From Phycisphaerales bacterium (GTDB lineage: Bacteria > Planctomycetota > Phycisphaerae > Phycisphaerales > UBA1924), in NCBI GenBank assembly GCA_017642965.1, contig JAEPOJ010000029.1, positions 1 through 50,505 of the forward strand: DNA of 50,505 bases. Direction: 5' to 3'. A program made the position numbers and the translations under genes. Under the pieces are notes generated by a model. The model had not been told where the DNA came from. It ran no database searches and saw only the letters and a program-made list of their open reading frames with translations. Below are positions 43,819 through 50,505 of this stretch, piece by piece; the first letter of the stretch is position 1; each line of letters opens with the position of its first letter.

Positions 43819-45288
43819 ATTCCCACGCTAACAGACCAACCTGATACTCCTCTGATCGCCGTAACGGGTGCGACCGGCTACGTCGGTGGCCGCCTCGTCC
43901 AATCACTGCTCGAAGCCGGCTACCGTGTACGCTGCATCGTGCGAGAACCCCGCAAACTGTCCCTCCGCCCATGGGCCGAAGACCCGCGAGTATCGATCGC
44001 GAAGTGTGACTTGGCCGAAGATGATAATCTGCACGAGCACCTCACTGGGTGTGATGCGGCGTTCTACCTGATCCACTCGATGGAACTCTCCGGGAGCGAG
44101 TACGCCGACCGCGACCGCAAGCTCGCGACCCGGTTCGTTCAAGCCGCAGAGCACGCGGGTATCAATCGCATCATCTATCTCGGAGGGCTTGGAGAGATGG
44201 GCGAGGGACTCAGTGAGCACCTGAGCTCACGCCGAGAGGTTGAGCACATCCTCGCCTCCAGCAGCGTCCCCATGACCGCGTTCCGAGCCGCGATGATCAT
44301 CGGATCGGGGTCCGCCTCGTTCGAGATCCTCCGCTACCTGGTCGAGCGCCTTCCGGTCATGATCACCCCCAAATGGGTCAAGACCGAATCCCAGCCCATC
44401 GCGATCTCGGATGTGCTCCATTGGCTCGTCCGATGTCTAAGTGTCCCCGAATCGGAGAACCAGACCTTCGAGATCGGTGGCGCAGACGCGCTCCCATACA
44501 GCAGGCTCATGCAGATTATGGCCGAGGAACTCCAGATCCCACGCCGATGGATCCTCCCGCTTCCGGTGCTCACGCCCCGGCTCAGCTCGGGCTGGATCTC
44601 ACTGGTCACCCCGGTTTCCTACCGGATCGCTCGCCCGCTCGCAGAAGGGCTGAAAAACCGTGTCGTCGTGAACGACAACCGCATCCAGGAAGTCATGCCT
44701 CACGAACCACTCAACGCGCGTGAATCGATCCGCAGGGCGCTCGAGCGGGTGCGGGGCAACGCGGTCGAGACACGCTGGTCCGTCGCAGGGCCGGTACCCG
44801 GCGATCCCGATTGGGCGGGCGGCACGCAGTTCGTGGATCAACGCACGATCGAGATCGATGCGCCCTCGGATCGCGTGTTTCAGTCCGTCTGCAGGATCGG
44901 TGGCGGGCACGGGTGGTACGCCGCTGACCTCTTGTGGAGAATCCGCGGCTGGATGGATACCCTGCTGGGCGGGCCAGGCCTCCGCCGGGGTCGGCGCGAT
45001 CCGCAGCGGATCGAGTTTGGCGAGACGCTCGATTTCTGGCGTGTTATCGGGATCGAGCAGGACAAATCACTCGAGCTTCGCGCAGAGATGAAGCTCCCTG
45101 GGACAGCAAACCTGCAGTTCCAGCTGACCCCGAACGGTGAGCGGACAAGCCTGGAAATGACCGCCCGATTCAAGCCTCGCGGCCTGCTCGGTCTGGCGTA
45201 CTGGTACTCCGTGCTCCCACTGCACAACATCGTTTTTTCCGGCATGCTCAGCGGCATACGGCGCAGCGCGGAACGTCCAGACGACTAA
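43819..45288 (+). CDS. NAD(P)-binding SDR protein with DUF2867 domain, apparent ATT start
   Basis: A 489-residue protein if started at ATT 43819. The Rossmann motif VTGATGYVGGRL (residues 15-26) requires a start upstream of the first plain codon (GTG at 43939), and a TAA closes the frame at 43798. Between these, no ATG, GTG or TTG occurs; GGGAGG at 43806-43811 points seven bases ahead to ATT. A CTG at 43852 has no such site. After the atypical SDR part (about 10-290) comes a domain with VDQRTIEIDAPSDRVFQSV (about 345-363) and LQFQLTPNGERTSLEMTARF, of the DUF2867/SRPBCC-like type. The reaction is unknown. It follows galK by 48 bp and overlaps the convergent FtsK-like gene by 4 bp. Confidence 0.85.
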   Translation: MPTLTDQPDTPLIAVTGATGYVGGRLVQSLLEAGYRVRCIVREPRKLSLRPWAEDPRVSIAKCDLAEDDNLHEHLTGCDAAFYLIHSMELSGSEYADRDRKLATRFVQAAEHAGINRIIYLGGLGEMGEGLSEHLSSRREVEHILASSSVPMTAFRAAMIIGSGSASFEILRYLVERLPVMITPKWVKTESQPIAISDVLHWLVRCLSVPESENQTFEIGGADALPYSRLMQIMAEELQIPRRWILPLPVLTPRLSSGWISLVTPVSYRIARPLAEGLKNRVVVNDNRIQEVMPHEPLNARESIRRALERVRGNAVETRWSVAGPVPGDPDWAGGTQFVDQRTIEIDAPSDRVFQSVCRIGGGHGWYAADLLWRIRGWMDTLLGGPGLRRGRRDPQRIEFGETLDFWRVIGIEQDKSLELRAEMKLPGTANLQFQLTPNGERTSLEMTARFKPRGLLGLAYWYSVLPLHNIVFSGMLSGIRRSAERPDD

Positions 45289-48200
45289 GACTCGCCCGGA
45301 GCCTGCACCGGGCGAAACTTGATCTCCGTCCCTTCCACATCGTCGGTAAACAACGCCCGGTTGGCCCCGAGATTCGAGGCCGCGGACGAATCCATCAGCA
45401 TGGTCGAGTCCGACGCGCTCATCTGCATCAGCACACGCATCCCGAACTCGCGGATTGTCCCTCGGTCGAACGTCCGCTCAAGGTTCGTCAGCGTGTCGCA
45501 CCAGACCATGGTCCACACACCAGACGCAGGCCCCTCGAGCAGTGTGTTCGCGAGTTCCCGATCCGGAGATGCGCCGGCGTCATCGTCGAGTGAGAATCCA
45601 TAGTCTTCATTCTTCCGCAACTCGCGAAGACGATGGAGCCCTGCAATCACGAGCAGCACCGGATCACCCGCGTGGCCATCCCTCGACTGAACGATCCCGT
45701 TGATCTCCGACACGATCCGCGGGGCATCCGCGGCCCTGTTGAGTTCGATGTGCTCGCCGCGGCCCTCGATCGCACGCTCGATGCGGCGATGCTCGGGGTC
45801 TTCTTCGGGTGTGGCATCAAGGATGACGACTCGGGCTCCCGGGCTATCCGCGAACGTGATCGCCCCGGACGCGAGCATGCCGTAGGCGGACGTGGCCTGC
45901 GGCCCAACAACCAGCATATTTGCGCCGCTGCGTTTGGTCATCATCGGGGCGACGGGCGGCGCGATCGCGACCGATTCGCCAAGCAGCACCCGCGGCCCCG
46001 CGCTCTCCGCCTCCTCGTGCTGCATCGCAGCGCGGGTCTTCTCGAACTGCGCCAGGGTGTTACCCTCGAAGACCACAGCGGGCTCGAGATCGATGTTCGG
46101 CTCGGGGAGGCGGTTGAGCGCCGCGTCACGATCAGCGTCCGACAACCATGCCGTCTGGAACGGCGAGTTCCCCTCGATCAACCCGCCCGCGTTGTTGTAG
46201 ATCGCCTCGCCCGGGCGCTCCAGCAATCGGGCGGCGTTGTTGTCTTCGCCGAGGATCAGGTACGAATCGGCCTCCGAGCACTGCAACGCCACCCGGACAC
46301 CGATCTGGCCCAGCGTGGAGCGAGCCAGTGAGTAGGCGCCCGAAAGCGTCTGAGAGCCGAGGATGACGTGCACACCGAACGCACGCCCCTGACGCACCAG
46401 CCGATCGAGCAACAACGAAGCGTCCGATGCCACCTCATCATCAACCGTAAAGAACTCCTGAAACTCGTCGATCAGCAGCAGCACGCGCGGCAGATGCTCA
46501 TCGGGTGCGAGCTTTCTCGCGCCGGCCAGGTCCTGCGCACCGAGTTTCCGGAACAGCTCACCCCGTTTCGTCAGTTCATCATCCAGCCGCTGAAGCACCG
46601 AGAGACCGAACTCGCGATCCGACTCGATGGCCACAGCGCGGACATGCGGCAGGCGACCGCCCGTGTAGGCCTTGAACTCGACGCCCTTCTTGAAATCAAT
46701 CAGGTACATCTCGAGCTGATCCGGACCATACCACATCCCCGCGGCGGTGATCATGACGTGCAGCAACGTTGACTTGCCCGACCCGGTCCGCCCGGCAATC
46801 AGCGCGTGCTGGCGGGTCCCGAGCCCTAGACGCAGCTCCTGAACCTTCCTCGCACCCGACCGCCCGAGCGGGACTACCAGTTCCTCGGCGCAATCGCGTG
46901 ACCACAGCTCATCATCACGCTCCGGCGTCAACCGTTCGAACGGGACCTCGATGCGGCCCGCGTCGGTGCTCGCCTTGGCAACCCGATCGAGAATCTGTGC
47001 GAGCAACTCATCGGTTGGCTCCGGATCGAGCGACAGCTGTATCTCGCCCTCGGGACCACGCACGAAGGGCGAAAAACCCGAACCCAGCCGGAGCGTCGCG
47101 TCGACCTCGTCGAGCGACCCCTTCAACTCTTCAGGCAGCTTCGCGCCATGCTCAGCACAGATGATCGCGTAGACACCGCACCGAGGGCCGGACTCAAGGA
47201 TGCTTTTGAGCTTGCTGGCACCGTTGTCGGTCAGCGCGACGTGCAAGTCGGGGATCACCAGGAAACGGTACGGCTCCGCGATCTCGCCAGCGGCCTCGTT
47301 GTACTCCTCGATCGTGGCGTAGTCCCTGCGTAGGTACTTCTGGATCACCGTCTGCATGTGCTCGGTGAGGTCCACCAACTGACGCTCGATCTGATTCGGA
47401 TCCGCCCAGATGCGCTGACCAACCGGCGAAGGATCAAGGTCCGAGAGACGCATGAACCCCGCAAAGGATTGGCCGATGCCGATCGGGTCTGTGAGGACAA
47501 AGCGCGCTTTTCGACCGGGGAATGTTGCGAGAATGCGGGCGATGACGTTTCGCATCGTGCTCAGCGCATCATCTCGCGAATCTCGGTCGTGGCGGATCAG
47601 GAACGAGCTCGGCCCGGGAAGGGCGAGTACACCCGGAGTCTCGATCAAAGGCGCAATGCCGAGGTCTTCGTGGATGTGATCCGGCAAGCGGGCAAAGCGC
47701 GCACCCAGGTCGACTCGCAACGACGAGAAACGGATCGCGTGCGGGACGTGCTCAGGCTGACCGAGCGTCGGCATCGCTTCCCACTCCGGGTTTGATCGCT
47801 CCGCCCAATCATCGTTTGACCACAAGACTGACCGCACGTCCTCTGCAACGAGCGTGAGTTCCTGCTCCACCTCAGAGCGGATCCGACGGTGCTCGCCCTC
47901 GGCCTCCCTGATCAGGGCGTCACGCTTTTCAACCGATGATTGGATCGCGTCGTTGTAACCTCGCTCGACCCCCGCGGTCTGCTCCTGCACCCACTGCTCG
48001 ACCTGCCGGACCTCGGCCTCAAAGCGTGCGTTTCGTTCCCCGACACTCGCCCCGTGCGATGCCTTGATCTCCCTGAGCGAGGCGTTCGCCTTTTCTTCAC
48101 TCTCGCTGCTCAGCGCCTGCGCCTTTGCCTCTGCTGCGCTGACATCCGCTTTGTAACGTTCCTTCAGCTTCGCGACGCGTTGGTCGTGCTCGTTCTTTTT

Positions 48201-48974
48201 CGCGAGCTCGTATGACTGCAAGGTCAGCTTTGCACTTTGCAGCTTCCCGCTCGCATCAGACGCGAGTTCAACCTTCTTCTTTTTTCCGCGCATCATGCCG
48301 GTGAGCCCGGGGTTCGTGAACTCGTCAACAGCGCTCGAGAGCTCCGCGATCGAGGCGTCGACACGCTCGAGCGTGCACGCCTCGGGCATCTCGTCCGCCT
48401 CGTGCGCCACCAGCTGCTTGGCAACGCCCGGGCTCAGCGCAGCACCAAACGACTGCTCGTACGAGTCGATGATCTTCCGGCGATCCTCGATCGACTTCTG
48501 GTCCGCCTTGTACTGCTGATCGATTTTCCGCGTCTCGGATTCAAGCACGGTATCGGCGAGCCATATCTTCTCCTGAGCCGCCTTTTTCGCCTTCGAGACG
48601 ACACCCCGGTGCTGCTGCTTGATGACACCGATGCTCCGATCTCGCTCCTTGTTGATCGATTCGATACGCTGCCGGTGCTTCGCCTCCGCTTCCGCACGCG
48701 CCTGCTCGGCTTGTGACCGGATCTCGCTGAGCGAACGCTCCCGCCGTTCATCCTGCTTCTTCACGTTCGCTTCGTGCTGCTGCTCAGCGCTGGCGACCCG
48801 GGATTCTCGCGACTCTTCGGACGCCTCGACCCGATCGCCTGCATCATCGAGCTTGGAGATCAGACGCGCGATCGCACTCGCCTGGTGATCCACACCGAGC
48901 GAGCGGAGCCCGATCGGCTCCGCGCCGGAGTCCTCAACGGTCTGGTGGTCACTCACAGGTTCGTCTCGCTTCAT
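45285..48974 (-). CDS. FtsK/SpoIIIE-type ATPase with N-terminal coiled coil, EccC-like
   Basis: A 1229-residue protein. Residues 30-380 are a charged coiled coil rich in Glu, Arg, Lys and Ala; no membrane helix is present. Three FtsK-like domains follow. D1 (about 400-690) keeps the fold pattern but lacks Walker motifs. D2 has an intact Walker A, GRTGSGKST at 728-736, and Walker B, VLLLIDEF at 831-838, with QGRAFGVHVILGSQTLSG, typical of FtsK and EccC. D3 (about 1000-1229) reads LVVGPQATSAYGM where Walker A should be, so it is degenerate. This three-domain order recalls EccC/EssC of type VII secretion, which instead has N-terminal membrane helices. The ATG at 48974 overlaps the upstream 70-residue gene by 26 bp. 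It is the last gene of a four-gene operon. A chromosome-handling role is an alternative. Confidence 0.88.
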   Translation of the reverse strand: MKRDEPVSDHQTVEDSGAEPIGLRSLGVDHQASAIARLISKLDDAGDRVEASEESRESRVASAEQQHEANVKKQDERRERSLSEIRSQAEQARAEAEAKHRQRIESINKERDRSIGVIKQQHRGVVSKAKKAAQEKIWLADTVLESETRKIDQQYKADQKSIEDRRKIIDSYEQSFGAALSPGVAKQLVAHEADEMPEACTLERVDASIAELSSAVDEFTNPGLTGMMRGKKKKVELASDASGKLQSAKLTLQSYELAKKNEHDQRVAKLKERYKADVSAAEAKAQALSSESEEKANASLREIKASHGASVGERNARFEAEVRQVEQWVQEQTAGVERGYNDAIQSSVEKRDALIREAEGEHRRIRSEVEQELTLVAEDVRSVLWSNDDWAERSNPEWEAMPTLGQPEHVPHAIRFSSLRVDLGARFARLPDHIHEDLGIAPLIETPGVLALPGPSSFLIRHDRDSRDDALSTMRNVIARILATFPGRKARFVLTDPIGIGQSFAGFMRLSDLDPSPVGQRIWADPNQIERQLVDLTEHMQTVIQKYLRRDYATIEEYNEAAGEIAEPYRFLVIPDLHVALTDNGASKLKSILESGPRCGVYAIICAEHGAKLPEELKGSLDEVDATLRLGSGFSPFVRGPEGEIQLSLDPEPTDELLAQILDRVAKASTDAGRIEVPFERLTPERDDELWSRDCAEELVVPLGRSGARKVQELRLGLGTRQHALIAGRTGSGKSTLLHVMITAAGMWYGPDQLEMYLIDFKKGVEFKAYTGGRLPHVRAVAIESDREFGLSVLQRLDDELTKRGELFRKLGAQDLAGARKLAPDEHLPRVLLLIDEFQEFFTVDDEVASDASLLLDRLVRQGRAFGVHVILGSQTLSGAYSLARSTLGQIGVRVALQCSEADSYLILGEDNNAARLLERPGEAIYNNAGGLIEGNSPFQTAWLSDADRDAALNRLPEPNIDLEPAVVFEGNTLAQFEKTRAAMQHEEAESAGPRVLLGESVAIAPPVAPMMTKRSGANMLVVGPQATSAYGMLASGAITFADSPGARVVILDATPEEDPEHRRIERAIEGRGEHIELNRAADAPRIVSEINGIVQSRDGHAGDPVLLVIAGLHRLRELRKNEDYGFSLDDDAGASPDRELANTLLEGPASGVWTMVWCDTLTNLERTFDRGTIREFGMRVLMQMSASDSTMLMDSSAASNLGANRALFTDDVEGTEIKFRPVQAPGES

Positions 48975-49161
48975 CACACGCGGATTGTAAGCGATCCATC
49001 GCGTCGATCGCTCGACGCACCAACGGATCGAAGTTATTGACGAAGTCTTCCGCGAAACGATCCGCGTTCTGATCATCCCATGACGCGTTACAACGCTTCC
49101 AGGCGATCCGGTAGTGCTTGACCGCATCCACGAGCATGCCTTTGCCGACCGACTGACTCAC
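48949..49161 (-). CDS. Small WXG100-like protein with SWDD turn, function unknown
   Basis: A 70-residue helical protein starting at GTG 49161, which overlaps the stop of the upstream gene by 4 bp (GTGA). The layout is a helix, a turn with Trp (NASWDDQNADRFAEDF, W28) and a second helix (about 38-66). That helix-Trp-turn-helix form and the F/A spacing after it resemble the 90-residue protein two genes upstream (SWRDQEQVKFQKEF) and WXG100 proteins. It is shorter than the usual 90-100 residues. Trp21 is a second conserved-looking residue. Two Cys near the C-terminus (Cys62, Cys69) and Cys24 are odd for a secreted WXG protein. An internal ATG at 49137 is an alternative start. Confidence 0.72.
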   Translation of the reverse strand: MSQSVGKGMLVDAVKHYRIAWKRCNASWDDQNADRFAEDFVNNFDPLVRRAIDAMDRLQSACDEARRTCE

Positions 49162-49712
49162 GACTCATCCTCCGCCCGCTCGTCAGCATGCGCATCCGAA
49201 ACATCCACGCCGTGATCGACGGGAGCCGATCGCTCGCCCTGCTGCACACGTGTGTACTCATCGAGCGCCCGAATATGGCCATCGAGCCGTCCCATCGCCG
49301 TCTGCATATCCGCCCGCGCCACGGAAGCCATCGGCTGTATTGCGCCCCGGTAGTAGTCGATCTCTTTGCGGAGTTTGTTGATCGCCCGCCTGGTCTGCTC
49401 GAGCTTCTCCTCCGCCTCACGCACACGACGCTTGGCCTTCTCATACTCTTTGCGTGCGTCGACAGAGGGGCGGGGCTGGCTCGAGCTCACCTGCTGGGTC
49501 AGCGTGGACTTGGCCACGACCGCGGCTTCAGACCGCACCCGGATCTCGCGCTTCCAGTGCGACAGGCGATCGCCCTGCAGCCAGGAAAGGACACGCATGG
49601 CATCAGATCCGGGACTCGTTAACGCCCGCTCCACATCCTCCTTGAACTTGATGATCGCGGGACGGAACTCGACGAGCGCCTGGGTGTTGGTGACTCGCGC
49701 CTTGGCACACAT
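49158..49712 (-). CDS. Coiled-coil protein of the WXG/FtsK-like locus
   Basis: A 184-residue soluble protein with no recognised domain. An N-terminal helical region (RVTNTQALVEFRPAIIKFKE and on, with SWLQGDRLSHWKREIRVR near 43-60) leads into a coiled coil of about 60 residues (KAKRRVREAEEKLEQTRRAI and on, about 92-125). The tail is acidic (DAHADERAEDES). It begins two bases after the stop of the WXG100-like gene and overlaps the next gene by 4 bp, so all are translationally coupled. The length and helical content suggest a partner or chaperone of the small proteins; that is inference. I see no signal peptide. Confidence 0.8.
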   Translation of the reverse strand: MCAKARVTNTQALVEFRPAIIKFKEDVERALTSPGSDAMRVLSWLQGDRLSHWKREIRVRSEAAVVAKSTLTQQVSSSQPRPSVDARKEYEKAKRRVREAEEKLEQTRRAINKLRKEIDYYRGAIQPMASVARADMQTAMGRLDGHIRALDEYTRVQQGERSAPVDHGVDVSDAHADERAEDES

Positions 49713-49714
49713 GC

Positions 49715-49987
49715 TCAGCGCTGCCTCAGGTATTCATCGAGACGGTCCGCCTTGCGGAGCAGGAAGGGCACCTGCTCATCGATGGACTCACGAAAACGCA
49801 TCAGCTGCCTCATCGTGTCCTCGAACTCCTTCTGGAACTTCACCTGCTCCTGATCGCGCCAGCTCTGACTCAGGTTCGACATCTGACCGTTGAGCTGGGT
49901 CATCTGCTGCTCCATGCCCGAGCCGAATCGCTTGAGCATCTGAGCGAACTTGCGGATTTCTTCGGGATCAGCAACTGCTTTGGCCAT
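49715..49987 (-). CDS. WXG100-like protein (WRD in place of WxG)
   Basis: A 90-residue protein, exactly the length class of WXG100/ESAT-6 proteins. Start MAKAVADPEE at 49987 with AGAGG upstream; an open extension to 50113 has no RBS. Two long helices flank a turn at Trp43: LSQSWRDQEQVKFQKEF. Helix one is about 8-38, helix two about 46-88, with hydrophobics every three or four residues. WXG100 proteins form such helical hairpins and dimers and are exported by an EccC-type ATPase, here encoded three genes downstream. The Gly of WxG is replaced by Asp, and no C-terminal YxxxD/E signal is plain (DRLDEYLRQR ends it). The family call is by shape and context, not by strict motif. Confidence 0.8.
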   Translation of the reverse strand: MAKAVADPEEIRKFAQMLKRFGSGMEQQMTQLNGQMSNLSQSWRDQEQVKFQKEFEDTMRQLMRFRESIDEQVPFLLRKADRLDEYLRQR

Positions 49988-50105
49988 GGGGACACCTCTT
50001 ACGCATTCCTTCGATCGAGCACACGTGCCAGTTCCAACGAACCAGGGGACACCGTACCCGAAACGCACGCGATCGACCCGATCTATCCGCCGAACGATCA
50101 CGCTC

Positions 50106-50143
50106 AAAACCACACAGACCCGGCGTGATCACCGGGCCTGTGT
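50106..50143 (-). terminator. Terminator downstream of tRNA-Val
   Basis: On the minus strand a 12-bp stem (ACACAGGCCCGG with CCGGGTCTGTGT, one G-U pair that would be a mismatch on the other strand) has an eight-base loop. It is followed by GG and TTTT. It lies 37 bp past tRNA-Val and before the WXG100-like gene, so that operon needs its own promoter at about 49990-50105. Confidence 0.75.
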
Positions 50144-50179
50144 AAACGACTGTTACTCGCTGCGGATCAGCCGGTGAAA

Positions 50180-50253
50180 TAGGCGAGGAGGGACTCGAAC
50201 CCACGACATTTCGCGTGTAAGGCGAACGCTCTAGCCAACTGAGCTACTCGCCC
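50180..50253 (-). tRNA. tRNA-Val (anticodon TAC)
   Basis: A 74-base cloverleaf on the minus strand. The acceptor GGGCGAG pairs with CTCGCCT (one G-U), discriminator A. The D arm is GCTCAGTTGGCTAGAGC. The anticodon loop CTTACAC gives TAC on a TTCGC/GCGAA stem. The T arm GTGGG/CCCTC with TTCGAGT has one apparent U-U mismatch. CCA is not encoded. Confidence 0.95.
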
Positions 50254-50325
50254 GGCTTGTGCACAGGATAGGAATACGCCCGCCGCAAAATCGAGTTGCA
50301 TACCTGTGAAACTGAACCCTAAACG

Positions 50326-50365
50326 CAAAAAAGAGATCGCCCCGCCGAGGAGGGAACTCGGCGGG
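50326..50365 (-). terminator. Possible terminator near the right edge, minus strand
   Basis: CCCGCCGAG (50341-50349) pairs perfectly with CTCGGCGGG (50357-50365), seven-base loop. On the minus strand a run of six T follows, but eight bases after the stem, so it is not a textbook site. It may end a gene lying to the right of the window. Confidence 0.4.
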
Positions 50366-50505
50366 TGAGCAGCGATGGATCATCTGTTTCTAAGAACGGA
50401 GACCCGTCGGCTCTGAACGATCTCAGAGAGGGCATGTGTGGGAGACCTAAAGATACTCGTTCGACCACGGAAATGGCGAGAAAATCCCGCTGATCATGAA
50501 ATTTG

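Noticed and set aside
48975..49127. N-terminal extension of the FtsK-like protein by 51 codons
   Set aside because: It overlaps the 70-residue gene fully and yields unlikely Ser/Arg-rich sequence; the start at 48974 begins the acidic N-terminus.

Overview
The window looks like chromosomal DNA of a planctomycete of the Phycisphaerae/Phycisphaerales type. The signs are a GC-rich sequence, a DUF1800/DUF1501 pair, an alternative complex III joined to a caa3-type oxidase, a secreted protein ending in the 'GC-type' double dockerin motif common in Phycisphaerales, and genes for a Gram-negative envelope (Kdo transferase). The taxon is an inference from gene content. No IS element, prophage, CRISPR array or integron was seen.

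Layout. (1) 1-14554, minus strand: one large respiratory operon, read actA-actB-actC-actD-actE-actF, a small unknown membrane protein, a Sco copper chaperone, then coxB (fused to cytochrome c), coxA, coxC and a cut-off coxIV. It encodes quinol oxidation by ACIII and electron transfer to an A2-type caa3 oxidase. Heme A synthase (14777-16171) is divergent from it. (2) 16261-19159: DUF1800 and DUF1501 genes, then three small membrane proteins on the minus strand, two of them tandem zinc-ribbon paralogues. (3) 20894-23659: Mn-type superoxide dismutase behind a perfect 22-bp palindrome, about 1.1 kb without a convincing gene but with hairpins, and a sigma-70 factor. (4) 23995-28911: a PilT-like ATPase, a membrane-anchored GspE/PilB-like protein with eroded ATPase motifs, and a CvpA-like membrane protein with a large extracytoplasmic part. 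(5) 29029-34254, minus strand: tRNA-Gln, glmU-like, prs, rplY, pth and rpsF; then, after a 17-bp perfect inverted repeat, ssb and rplI in separate units. rpsR is absent from its usual place. (6) 34873-41239: a lipoprotein with a dockerin-like tail, a SWIM protein plus SNF2 helicase pair, and tRNA-Lys. (7) 41368-45288: Kdo transferase, galactokinase, and an SDR/DUF2867 protein that appears to start at ATT.

(8) 45285-49987, minus strand, is the most unusual locus. Four tightly packed genes encode a 90-residue WXG100-like protein (WRD in place of WxG), a 184-residue coiled-coil protein, a 70-residue protein with a similar SWDD turn, and a 1229-residue FtsK/SpoIIIE-type ATPase. The ATPase has an EccC-like series of three domains (only the middle one intact), but a soluble coiled coil of about 380 residues replaces the membrane anchor. 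It looks like a minimal, divergent relative of type VII secretion, with no EccB, EccD or EccE nearby. tRNA-Val lies upstream, behind a good terminator.
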